DNA of 64,000 nt, taken from contig NZ_JARHTQ010000003.1 in assembly GCF_029223525.1 (NCBI RefSeq), positions 124,001 through 188,000 on the forward strand. Reading direction: 5' to 3'. The translations under genes and the position numbers were made by a program. Under the pieces are notes generated by a model. The model ran no database searches. It worked only from the letters and a program-made list of their open reading frames with translations, and was not told the DNA's origin. The stretch is from Streptantibioticus ferralitis. GTDB taxonomy: Bacteria; Actinomycetota; Actinomycetes; Streptomycetales; Streptomycetaceae. Below are positions 17,348 through 23,797 of the stretch, one piece after another; the first letter of the stretch is position 1, and every line of letters starts with the position of its first letter.

Positions 17348-18225
17348 GTCGTTACCTCCTCTCCTACTTCAATCTCCTGGGCCAGTGTGGTGAGCAATTT
17401 CGACGTGGCTCCGGGGCTCAGCGCCTCGGCGCGTAGGTTGTCGAAGATCGCGCCAAACCGGCGTACGTCCACGTCAGCCTCAAGGAAAAGATCACCCGCC
17501 ATACTGTCGATGTAGATGAGTTCGGGATCGTCTACGTCCGGGAAGCTCATGAGGACGAACGATCCGGGCATCCCTGGGTGTGCTCCTGCGCTGAACGGGA
17601 TGATCTGAAGCGTCAGGTTCGGCTCAGCTGCGGCCTTCCTCAGGTGCTGCAGTTGCTCCCGCATGACCTTCGGGCCACCAACCATACGATGGACGGCGGC
17701 TTCATCGATGATCGCCCAGAGTTGTAGGGCGTCGTCCTTGGTTAGTACTGCCTGGCGCTCCATGCGTGCTTGTACCCGCTGCTCGATTTCCCTGGGGTTG
17801 GCCATCGGCAACACGCCAGTAATCACGGCACGTGCGTAGTCTTCGGTCTGCAAAAGACCGGGGATGAACAGGCTTTCATAGTTGCGTACCGTCCGCGCCT
17901 CAGCTTCAAAGCTGATGTACGCAGTGTATTCCTCGGGTAGTTCGCTGTGATACGGCCGTAGCCATCCCTCGTCGCTCGCCCCTTGCAACAGCGCCAGGAT
18001 TTCGCCACGTTGTTGCTCTTGAACGTTGTACAGGTCGAGCAAGGAAACAAGGGCACGTTTCTGCGGTTGGACGCGCGCCTTCTCGATCCGGTACAGCGTT
18101 GCGGGATTGATGCCGGTGCGCGCGGTGACGTCATCCCTGGTCAACTCAGCAGCGGCGCGGAGACGGCGGAGCTCTGCGGCCAGTCGTCGGAGTCGCACTG
18201 TCGGCGCCTGCCGCTTCGCGGCCAT
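17344..18225 (-). CDS. Scr1-type XRE regulator (helix-turn-helix plus DUF5753)
   Basis: 293 residues from the ATG at 18225, which follows GAAAGGG. The N-terminal helix-turn-helix (about 15-65, TRDDVTARTGINPATLYRIEKAR) is joined to a DUF5753 ligand/partner domain (about 95-285, including the motif FIPGLLQTEDYARAVI). It is the first gene of the pair with DUF397. Repeated TGCAAGG boxes in the upstream gap (18287-18335) are the likely autoregulatory sites. Within the element it probably controls the divergent small-gene cluster to the right. Confidence 0.9.
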   Translation of the reverse strand: MAAKRQAPTVRLRRLAAELRRLRAAAELTRDDVTARTGINPATLYRIEKARVQPQKRALVSLLDLYNVQEQQRGEILALLQGASDEGWLRPYHSELPEEYTAYISFEAEARTVRNYESLFIPGLLQTEDYARAVITGVLPMANPREIEQRVQARMERQAVLTKDDALQLWAIIDEAAVHRMVGGPKVMREQLQHLRKAAAEPNLTLQIIPFSAGAHPGMPGSFVLMSFPDVDDPELIYIDSMAGDLFLEADVDVRRFGAIFDNLRAEALSPGATSKLLTTLAQEIEVGEEVTT

Positions 18226-18286
18226 GGTCCACACCCTTTCATCTGCACAGCAGCCCTCGCGATTCTGTCCGGCAACTGCCCTTACC

Positions 18287-18335
18287 TGCAAGGCAGGTTC
18301 GCATATGCAAGGTATGCATCTTCAGACCTTGCATA
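18287..18335. promoter_or_regulatory. three TGCAAGG boxes, likely XRE operator
   Basis: TGCAAGG occurs at 18287 and 18306 in direct orientation, and inverted as CCTTGCA at 18327. The second and third form a 9-bp inverted repeat, TATGCAAGG (18304-18312) with CCTTGCATA (18327-18335). They lie in the divergent gap between the XRE gene and the right-hand small genes. Confidence 0.55.
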
Positions 18336-18443
18336 CGACGGGTCGTCAGGTGCATCCTGGGCTTCCGATCGCCTTGCGTGACCGTATCGTCACGGGTTGG
18401 CGATCTTGATGCTGAGTCATGTCTAAAGGGCGGAGGTCTCGGC

Positions 18444-18854
18444 ATGACATCGGAGGACGCGCCCGCAGGTGGCGCGGAGGCTCATGGCGACCCGAACGAT
18501 CACACGGGCGAAGGTGGGCTGTTGACGGCGATGGCGGAACAAATGCAGGTAGCCGCTGGGGTGTTGGTGAAGGTGCTGATAGAGCACGCAGAAGAGATCT
18601 CTACTGGCCTACAGCGTGGCGTGAGCGCTGATTACGTGCCGGAGGTGGGTGCCGTGGTGAAGGACACGACGCGTGACCTCGTGGGCGTCGTCGTGGAGGT
18701 AGACGGCTCGCTGGTGCGGCTACGTCCCGCCGGTGCCGGTGGTTGGCGGTGGCGCGCGCTGGTAGCTGACGTGGAACCAGCGGGGCCGACGTGCGAGATG
18801 GGCGCGCGTGCTGCTGACATCAGCGCACGCTACGACTTAAGGCGTCTCCGGTGA
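18444..18854 (+). CDS. element protein of unknown function
   Basis: 136 residues from the ATG at 18444 (GGCGGAGG upstream). The N-terminal half is acidic and then helical (LLTAMAEQMQVAAGVLVKVLIEHAEEI). The C-terminal half (about 65-120) is a small beta-rich module VGAVVKDTTRDLVGVVVEVDGSLVRLRP, a pattern seen in many small Streptomyces proteins found beside XRE/DUF397 pairs. No catalytic motif is seen. It is divergent from the XRE gene across the TGCAAGG boxes and coupled (GTGA) to the small membrane protein that follows. Confidence 0.75.
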   Translation: MTSEDAPAGGAEAHGDPNDHTGEGGLLTAMAEQMQVAAGVLVKVLIEHAEEISTGLQRGVSADYVPEVGAVVKDTTRDLVGVVVEVDGSLVRLRPAGAGGWRWRALVADVEPAGPTCEMGARAADISARYDLRRLR

Positions 18855-19000
18855 GCCGCCACAAGCGCCGGCCACCCTGGATCGTTGCCTTCGCGGGGCG
18901 GATTGCTCGGGTGACGGGCTTGATCTTCATCATCGCCACTTCGGCGGTTGCTGGTTCCGCGATCACCTTAGCCATCGTCAGCACTCCTAACACCCCCTGA
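18851..19000 (+). CDS. 49-residue single-span membrane microprotein
   Basis: The GTG start overlaps the upstream TGA (GTGA, 18851-18854). The protein has a basic N-terminus (SRHKRRPPW), one clear membrane helix around VTGLIFIIATSAVAGSAITL, and a short polar tail. Translational coupling and the positive-inside layout support a real gene. The function is unknown. Confidence 0.65.
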   Translation: MSRHKRRPPWIVAFAGRIARVTGLIFIIATSAVAGSAITLAIVSTPNTP

Positions 19001-19095
19001 TCCCCGCTCCCTGCCGGTGACCGATGGTGCCCTATGGCCTCCCTATGCACGGGCACCCCCCTGGCGGGGAGTGGGTTCACCCTTGGGAGGGGCCG

Positions 19096-19389
19096 ATGTT
19101 GTGCCCGTGGGGGCTGCACGAAGTCGAACCATGCGACGACACGCCAGGGTGGTACCGGTGTGAACCGTGCGGCGTGGTGGTGATCTTCACCAGTGAAGGT
19201 GGCGGCGGCGATGCTGTGTCCTGGGTCTGTCATCTATGTGACTACCGACTTACCGCTGAAACCGCCGAGATAAGCCGTGACCTGGACGAAGACGATGACG
19301 AGTGGTGGACCACGGTTGTCTGTGCGGATGGGGCGGCATGCAAGGAACGCCAGAGGAAGGATCCGTTCGCCGACGAACTACACCAGTGA
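19096..19389 (+). CDS. cysteine-rich element protein, probable zinc binding
   Basis: 97 residues from the ATG at 19096, chosen because GGGAGGGG lies 6-7 bases upstream; the frame also allows 19024. It contains several cysteine pairs (LCPW, CEPC, CHLC, CADGAAC) expected to bind one or two zinc ions, and an acidic stretch DLDEDDDEWW. It is the first of a run of cysteine-pair proteins. Its stop overlaps the next start (GTGA at 19386). The function is unknown. Confidence 0.6.
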   Translation: MLCPWGLHEVEPCDDTPGWYRCEPCGVVVIFTSEGGGGDAVSWVCHLCDYRLTAETAEISRDLDEDDDEWWTTVVCADGAACKERQRKDPFADELHQ

Positions 19390-19490
19390 TCTCTACCGCT
19401 GGAAACGGAGGTTCAGGAGCGCTCTGCGGTAGGTGCGGCGCGGTGGTCATCGAGGGGCCGAATGGTGGCTATGTCTGCGGAAGTTGCTAG
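19386..19490 (+). CDS. 34-residue zinc-ribbon microprotein (family member 1)
   Basis: GTG start coupled to the preceding gene by a four-base overlap. The sequence ends CGRCGAVVIEGPNGGYVCGSC: two CxxC knuckles spaced by the conserved core VIEGPxGGYV. The next two genes encode the same core. It is short enough to be missed by gene finders; coupling and family repetition support it. Confidence 0.6.
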   Translation: MISTAGNGGSGALCGRCGAVVIEGPNGGYVCGSC

Positions 19491-19562
19491 CTACTACTCA
19501 GTTGGCCCGGCACGGTAGAGCAGCAAGCATGTTCTCTTTACCATGACCTGAGGGAGGATCAC

Positions 19563-19646
19563 ATGCACTGTACGAACTGCGGGGCCTCAGTGATCCAGGG
19601 CCCGGACGGAAGCTGGTCGTGTAACAACTGCGGGGCGTCCGGGTGA
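19563..19646 (+). CDS. 27-residue zinc-ribbon microprotein (family member 2)
   Basis: An ATG with a strong GAGGGAGGA upstream. The whole protein is essentially one zinc ribbon: CTNCGASVIQGPDGSWSCNNC. The CxxC-x(3)-VIxGPxGxY/W-x-CxxC layout is shared with its two neighbours. Such a strong ribosome site in front of a 28-codon frame argues that it is translated. Confidence 0.6.
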   Translation: MHCTNCGASVIQGPDGSWSCNNCGASG

Positions 19647-19667
19647 TGCAGCAGAGTGGAGCCGGGT

Positions 19668-19850
19668 ATGCGCTGTGAGAACTGTCAACAACCTGTCATC
19701 GAGGGTCCAGAGGGCGGCTATGTCTGCGGCCTGTGCTTCCACCTGGTGGAGCCGAACGGGTACTCCACAACTCGGGCCGAGGGCGTGAAGGCTGCCGCTG
19801 CACAACGGCGCGCTCGCACGCTCGCACGCAGGAAATCGTCAGATAGCTAG
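19668..19850 (+). CDS. 60-residue zinc-ribbon protein with basic tail (family member 3)
   Basis: An N-terminal ribbon CENCQQPVIEGPEGGYVCGLC is followed by a basic C-terminal helix rich in Ala/Arg (AAAAQRRARTLARRK), suggesting nucleic-acid or membrane-surface contact. GGAG lies upstream. It is the longest member of the three-gene ribbon family in this element. Confidence 0.65.
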   Translation: MRCENCQQPVIEGPEGGYVCGLCFHLVEPNGYSTTRAEGVKAAAAQRRARTLARRKSSDS

Positions 19851-19916
19851 CCCGCGCACGATTGGCCCTGATCGTCCACGTTTCGGTTGACGGTCGGGGC
19901 CATTTGCCGCACTCGG

Positions 19917-19962
19917 CTTAGGCAGGGGACCAGTGAACCAGTTGACCACTTCCCTGCCTAAG
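19917..19962. promoter_or_regulatory. 46-bp inverted repeat, KorSA-like operator upstream of the SH3 genes
   Basis: CTTAGGCAGGG (19917-19927) is exactly repeated in inverse as CCCTGCCTAAG (19952-19962). The left part, CTTAGGCAGGGGACCAGTG, recurs with one mismatch over 25 bases at 23131-23155 beside the GntR repressor gene. Confidence 0.65.
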
Positions 19963-20033
19963 TTGCATGCTGGGGGTCTCGCGTGATGGGCGCCGTAAGG
20001 GGCGCTTGTTGGCGACGACTCAAGGGGATAGCT

Positions 20034-20483
20034 GTGCAAAATCTGAGAATACGTCAGCATCTGCGGGCGCTGGCGCTGGTGGGCGTTGTGGCTGCCGGGT
20101 TGGGTGTTACGGCTTCTGTGGCTGTGCCTGCCGTGGCGGCGGTGCCTTCCGATGGCGGCGGGTCGTCGGTGGCTGGTCCGGCTGCGGCGGAGATCAGTGC
20201 TCCGGTTCCGGTGCTGGTCGATGGGCTGCGGCTGCGGACTGCGGGCAACCTCAACGGCGGCGTTCAGGGCCTGCTGTACACCAGCGATCAGGTCAACGTG
20301 ATTGCCGCGTCATCCGACCTGGACGGCGGGACCTGGTACGAGGTCTCTCTTCCGGAGTCCAGCGCGGGGGGCCTGGATGCTGGGTCTGTCGGCTGGGTCT
20401 ACGCGGACTACGTGGGTACTCCGTCGGTCGTGCCCGGGGATGGCTACTACGGTCCCGGCAATCCGGTGGCGGGCCACAACTGA
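20034..20483 (+). CDS. secreted SH3-like domain protein, copy 1
   Basis: 149 residues from the GTG at 20034 (AAGGGGA upstream). A Sec signal peptide (RIRQHLRALALVGVVAAGLG, cleavage near AVA-AVP) is followed by a bacterial SH3-like domain (about 62-140): LVDGLRLRTAGN opening, DQVNVIAASS, TWYEVSLP, and the closing VGWVYADYV. SH3b domains bind cell-wall peptides. A paralogue follows at 20601. Both lie under KorSA-like boxes, which hints at a role at the cell surface during transfer. Confidence 0.8.
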   Translation: MQNLRIRQHLRALALVGVVAAGLGVTASVAVPAVAAVPSDGGGSSVAGPAAAEISAPVPVLVDGLRLRTAGNLNGGVQGLLYTSDQVNVIAASSDLDGGTWYEVSLPESSAGGLDAGSVGWVYADYVGTPSVVPGDGYYGPGNPVAGHN

Positions 20484-20509
20484 TCGAAGCCCAGTTTCTT
20501 TCGGGCGAA

Positions 20510-20531
20510 CTTACATAGGGGACCAGTCCCC
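20510..20531. promoter_or_regulatory. KorSA-like operator between the two SH3 genes
   Basis: CTTACATAGGGGACCAGTCC starts here; its first 14 bases recur exactly at 23061. It includes the inverted repeat GGGGAC-CA-GTCCCC at 20518-20531. Confidence 0.55.
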
Positions 20532-20600
20532 TGACTGAGTGGATGGGTGGCGTCGGGGGGCGTCCCGGCGCCACGCACCCGGCAACAAGGAGGTTTGGCA

Positions 20601-20981
20601 GTGAGTTCCTTGCGTATGCGGCTCGGCGCGGTGGCGGCGGCTGTAACGGTGGTTGTGCTCGGCCTGGTCGCGGCCCCGGCGAATGCCGCCGCTCCGGCTG
20701 CTGCGGTCCGCCATGCGGTGCGGGTCACGCCTCGGGACGTGTATCAGACAGAGATTGAGGCGGACGGGGTGAGGCTGCATGACGGCTCGGGCTCCGGTCC
20801 GGTGATCGGCCTGCTGTATTACGGCGATCAGGTGGAGGTGACGGCTACTTCGGGGTCGTGGTCGCGGGTCTATCTGGACGGTGACAGCGCGGGCGGTCTG
20901 CCTGCCGGGTCGTCTGGCTGGGTGTGGAGTGGCTATCTGCAATGCGAGCCGTCTACCCCCACGGGAGGGGTCTGCGGCTGA
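20601..20981 (+). CDS. secreted SH3-like domain protein, copy 2
   Basis: 126 residues from the GTG at 20601, preceded by a strong AAGGAGG. It has a signal peptide (RMRLGAVAAAVTVVVLGLVAAPANA) and an SH3-like module EADGVRLHDGSGSGPVIGLLYYGDQVEVT, closing with GWVWSGYL; residues are given in short pieces. It is paralogous to the protein at 20034, including the spacing SAGGL-xAGS-GWV. A single C-terminal Cys pair (CEPSTPTGGVC) could form a disulfide. Function in the element is unknown. Confidence 0.8.
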   Translation: MSSLRMRLGAVAAAVTVVVLGLVAAPANAAAPAAAVRHAVRVTPRDVYQTEIEADGVRLHDGSGSGPVIGLLYYGDQVEVTATSGSWSRVYLDGDSAGGLPAGSSGWVWSGYLQCEPSTPTGGVCG

Positions 20982-21007
20982 CAAACCGGCTGGTGAGAAG
21001 GTTATGG

Positions 21008-21033
21008 GCCCCTTCCCAATCCCGGGAAGGGGC
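21008..21033 (+). terminator. hairpin after the SH3 pair
   Basis: GCCCCTTCCC (21008-21017) and GGGAAGGGGC (21024-21033) pair perfectly around a six-base loop, 27 bp after the stop of the second SH3 gene. It probably ends their transcript. Confidence 0.6.
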
Positions 21034-21239
21034 TCGAAAAGTGGAGTGTGCAGGCGTACGATTCGAGGTTCCCCTGAGGCCGACGTGACGGTTGGTCTCT
21101 TCGTGGGGGTGCGTCAACTCCCTCCAGTCTGTGTGACCTTGGGGATTCGGCTCGTGTGGGCTGTGGGTGGTCGGCGTGGCATCGACAGCGGTCCGGGGCG
21201 CCTGTGGGGGGTCCTGGCAGATGGGAAGGTGTTGCGACG

Positions 21240-21515
21240 GTGGACGGCGCGGCCACCTGGAACGAGGACCACGACGAATACGACGACGGCGAGCACTTGC
21301 CGGAGGTGGACTATGCCAACCGATATGCGGAAGCGGAGACAGCGGCGCGGGAGCTGTGCCACGAATTAGCACGGGCAGGCGTGACGGCGGACGCGCGAAC
21401 GCTGCGGGTGCGACCGCACATGACCAAGACAGGGCGGCCGTGGGTGAAGCTCTCCGCCCGGTCGGCGCAGCTCCTTACGGCCTACCTGGCGTCGCATGAC
21501 GCTTGCCCGAAATGA
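21240..21515 (+). CDS. conserved small element protein
   Basis: 91 residues from a GTG with GGGAAGG upstream. The acidic N-terminus (WNEDHDEYDDGEHLPEVDY) is followed by a helix ANRYAEAETAARELCHELARAG and a C-terminal segment LRVRPHMTKTGRPWVKLSARSA. Proteins of this layout recur in Streptomyces integrative elements (recollection, function not established). No cysteine motif or membrane segment is seen. Confidence 0.65.
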   Translation: MDGAATWNEDHDEYDDGEHLPEVDYANRYAEAETAARELCHELARAGVTADARTLRVRPHMTKTGRPWVKLSARSAQLLTAYLASHDACPK

Positions 21516-21797
21516 CGGCGCGGGGTGGGAGACTGTACGGCGCTCGGCCACATCGCGGCAGCAACCCGCCCGTGCCGCGCAGCGGTACGGCTCACGGCCT
21601 TAAGCCTCCGCGACAGGTGATGGCGACGGTGTCGCAGCGCCCCGACTTTCCCCTCTTCCTGCCAGCCTTCATCGCGCACAACAGCGGTACGGACAGCCGG
21701 CGACTTACCCGCCATGTAAACCGCTTAGCAGTGCCGCCCCCAGCAAAACCCCCCGGCGGGGGCGCGCAATCCGCGGAACTACGGGAAGGGCATCACC
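21516..21797. other. 282-bp gap without a recognisable gene
   Basis: No frame here has good codon use or a ribosome site. Near its right end ACCCCCCGGCGGGGGCG (around 21750) can form a short GC hairpin. I see nothing else. Confidence 0.4.
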
Positions 21798-21956
21798 ATG
21801 CGATGGAAGAACAAATCCGGTCACGAGGTGTGGGTGGAAGTGACGCAGCGGGGCGAGTTCTTACGCTGTGCCGGGTGCCGGGCGCGGCGGCTCATCACGG
21901 GCGTCCAGCCCAGCCGGTTCACCGCCCAGCAGCACGCACGCGAGTGCGCCCGGTGA
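21798..21956 (+). CDS. 52-residue zinc-finger-like element microprotein
   Basis: An ATG with GGGAAGGG upstream. After a beta hairpin (HEVWVEVTQRGEFLRC) it has CAGC and, 18 residues later, HAREC: a CxxC...HxxxC arrangement suited to one zinc. It resembles the small C2HC-type proteins often found near the transfer genes of Streptomyces mobile elements; identity is an inference. It is followed by a terminator-like hairpin at 22024. Confidence 0.6.
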   Translation: MRWKNKSGHEVWVEVTQRGEFLRCAGCRARRLITGVQPSRFTAQQHARECAR

Positions 21957-22023
21957 GGTACGGCAGGTGCGTCCTAGCGCTGCTCGTGCCCTAGGTCTGA
22001 CACCGAGACGGGGCACAAAGCGG

Positions 22024-22052
22024 CCCCCGCTGGCTGATGCTGGCGGGGGTTT
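22024..22052 (+). terminator. terminator hairpin followed by TTT
   Basis: CCCCCGC (22024-22030) pairs with GCGGGGG (22043-22049), followed by TTT. It lies 68 bp after the microprotein stop. Confidence 0.55.
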
Positions 22053-22082
22053 CGTACTGCTCGGGGAGGAGACTTGCGCGCG

Positions 22083-22139
22083 CGACGCCCGCCCGGCGAC
22101 CGACCGGACCGACGGAACGCCGCAGCCGGGCGGGCGTCG
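22083..22139. repeat. 15-bp perfect inverted repeat
   Basis: CGACGCCCGCCCGGC (22083-22097) and GCCGGGCGGGCGTCG (22125-22139) are exact complements around a 27-base spacer. It sits between the small-gene cluster and the 3' end of the GntR repressor gene, directly before a 27-G run. Confidence 0.7.
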
Positions 22140-22146
22140 GGCGGGC

Positions 22147-22173
22147 GGGGGGGGGGGGGGGGGGGGGGGGGGG
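22147..22173 (+). repeat. 27-base guanine homopolymer
   Basis: Positions 22147-22173 are all G. Such a run can fold as a G-quadruplex and is prone to slippage; it may also mark an assembly or sequencing weak point, so its true length is uncertain. Confidence 0.9.
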
Positions 22174-22215
22174 CCCGCGCCGTAAGGCGCGCGCCCTTGA
22201 GTAAGTAAAGAAAAG

Positions 22216-23004
22216 TTACTCCGCGTCGGTGTCGGCCACCTTGCGGGGGCGCTTGGCCTTGGGCCTGGTCGCGGTGAGTGGGTAGGCGAGGCGCGTGCGA
22301 GCGGCTGAGGCGCGCAACTCCTCGACCATCAGCGGGCGCTCGTCGGAGTGCGTGACGCGGTAGGTGATCAGAACGGTGGGGCTGGTGTCGCCGACCATGA
22401 GCGCCAGCCGCTCATCGGGCAGAGCGGGGCGCGCGGTGACGTACTCGGTCCACGCAAGATCGTGCCCGGCTTCCTTGAGGTCGTCATAGAGATCGGTCAT
22501 CGGCCGGTTCGGGGAGTTGATCACCTCAGGCGCAGTACTCGACAGATCCATAGGGAGGGTCACCCGGTGCAGCGCCCGGTGTCCCGTGTGATCGACAAGT
22601 ACCCGATCCACCCGTAGGGCCTCGTCCTCGTCATTTGGGTCCCGGCCAAGGAAGCCTGCTGACGCTCCTTCAATTACGGTCCGCTGTACGGTGGGCTCTC
22701 CCGCCTCGGTGTAACCCTGTTCCATGTGGTGGCGACCGCTGCGGGTGATCTGGCGCGCGATGGTGGCGGCCGGTGCAGGAGCGGCAAGAACGAACGTTCC
22801 TTTGCCTTGCTGGCTCTCGGCCAGACCCATATTGCGCAACTCTTGCAACGCGTATCGAACCGTGTTCTTACTGACCCCCCACCGAGCCATCATCTCTGAC
22901 TCACTCGGCAGCCGGGCGCCGGGCGAGTATTCACCAGCGGCGATCCGGTCGGCAAGATGGCGGGCGATCTGCTGAAACCTGGCGGCTGGCGGCTGCAGCT
23001 CCAT
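22216..23004 (-). CDS. KorSA-like GntR repressor of the element
   Basis: 262 residues: a winged helix-turn-helix at about 8-75 (SEMMARWGVSKNTVRYALQELRNMGL) and a UTRA domain at about 95-240. The C-terminus is basic (RPKAKRPRK). In pSAM2-type elements a GntR protein of this class (KorSA) represses transfer and replication genes and its own gene. Here it is divergent from the tra/rep operon, and the gap carries two copies of repeated boxes that also occur at the SH3 genes. The start ATG at 23004 is family-like (MELQPPAARFQQIARHL). Confidence 0.88.
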   Translation of the reverse strand: MELQPPAARFQQIARHLADRIAAGEYSPGARLPSESEMMARWGVSKNTVRYALQELRNMGLAESQQGKGTFVLAAPAPAATIARQITRSGRHHMEQGYTEAGEPTVQRTVIEGASAGFLGRDPNDEDEALRVDRVLVDHTGHRALHRVTLPMDLSSTAPEVINSPNRPMTDLYDDLKEAGHDLAWTEYVTARPALPDERLALMVGDTSPTVLITYRVTHSDERPLMVEELRASAARTRLAYPLTATRPKAKRPRKVADTDAE

Positions 23005-23060
23005 AGCGGGCGGGTCTCCTTCGGCGGTGAGTGTCAGACCAGCGTGGTATACGGGCGCGA

Positions 23061-23101
23061 CTTACATAGGGGACAGGATAGGTGCTTGTCTGGACCTGTC
23101 C
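23061..23101. promoter_or_regulatory. KorSA-like operator at the repressor gene
   Basis: CTTACATAGGGGAC (23061-23074) is identical to the site at 20510. Within it GGACAGG (23071-23077) is matched by inverted CCTGTCC (23095-23101). Confidence 0.55.
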
Positions 23102-23130
23102 AGGGGCGCATGGGGGGCGCACCTGGTGCA

Positions 23131-23155
23131 CTTAGGCAGGGGACCAGTGGACCAG
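23131..23155. promoter_or_regulatory. KorSA-like operator upstream of the tra/rep operon
   Basis: CTTAGGCAGGGGACCAGTGG starts at 23131 and matches the site at 19917 with one mismatch over 25 bases. It is about 75 bp upstream of the first gene of the transfer operon. Confidence 0.6.
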
Positions 23156-23227
23156 GGAACCTGCGGATGAGTGGATCCGTTAAGGGATGTAGGGGCGCCA
23201 ACTGGCCCCCTGGAAGGGAAGGAAGCG

Positions 23228-23584
23228 ATGAACAAACCGATAGCGGCGGATCGTTTTGAAGCGGCGATCTGTCTGGTTCCGCCGCGTCAGCGCACGGATC
23301 AGAACGGGCAACCGCGCAAGGATCGCGACGGCGTCATTCAGTGGGTCGTCTCGGTCGCGGTGACGGCCAACAACGGGCGACGCACCGACTCAGAGGTGAT
23401 TGAGGTCGTGCTCTCGGGTGAGCCGCAGGGCATCACTACCGGTATGCCGGTCAAGATCATTGATCTGTGGCATAACGACTGGGAGATCGAAGGACGCACG
23501 GGCGTCACGTGGTCGGCAGCGGCGATCACTGCGGGCGGTCCGGTGTCGTCTGGGCGGGGTGGCAAGTCGGGGGGTGACGCGTGA
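23228..23584 (+). CDS. SCO3933-type regulatory protein of the element
   Basis: 118 residues, ATG after GGAAGGGAAGGA. The beta-rich sequence with FEAAICLVPPRQRTDQNG, WVVSVAVTANN and IIDLWHNDWEIEGRTGVTW matches the short proteins that open tra operons in Streptomyces elements and are annotated SCO3933-family (recollection). The biochemical role is not known. It is the first gene of the operon and is coupled to the next gene. Confidence 0.75.
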   Translation: MNKPIAADRFEAAICLVPPRQRTDQNGQPRKDRDGVIQWVVSVAVTANNGRRTDSEVIEVVLSGEPQGITTGMPVKIIDLWHNDWEIEGRTGVTWSAAAITAGGPVSSGRGGKSGGDA

Positions 23585-23796
23585 TGCCGCTCACCTTCGA
23601 TTCTGAGGGGCAGTTCGCGCACTTGATGCACAGCCTTCGGTCTTTGGCTGGTGCTGAGGCGCTGCTGATGAGTGAGGGTGACATACCCGCCCTCGAATAC
23701 CTGCTCGCACTGGTCGGGCGTCGGGCAGAAGACGCATCTCAGATTGCTCGGTTGCTGCTGGTGCGTCTCCAGGCTGCGCAGGAGGAGGGGGACTGA
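23584..23796 (+). CDS. small helical element protein
   Basis: 70 residues. ATG at 23584 (or GTG at 23581) overlaps the previous stop. It is predicted to be all-helical (FAHLMHSLRSLAGAEALLM, ALEYLLALVGRRAEDASQIA). No motif is recognised. It lies directly before the DNA translocase gene, separated by one base, with GGAGGAGGGG at its own 3' end serving as the ribosome site of that gene. Confidence 0.7.
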   Translation: MPLTFDSEGQFAHLMHSLRSLAGAEALLMSEGDIPALEYLLALVGRRAEDASQIARLLLVRLQAAQEEGD

Positions 23797-23797
23797 C

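Noticed and set aside
22141-22173. Poly-Gly C-terminus of an ORF ending in the G run
   Set aside because: The frame (21868-22185) has no ribosome site and just reads through a homopolymer and a hairpin.
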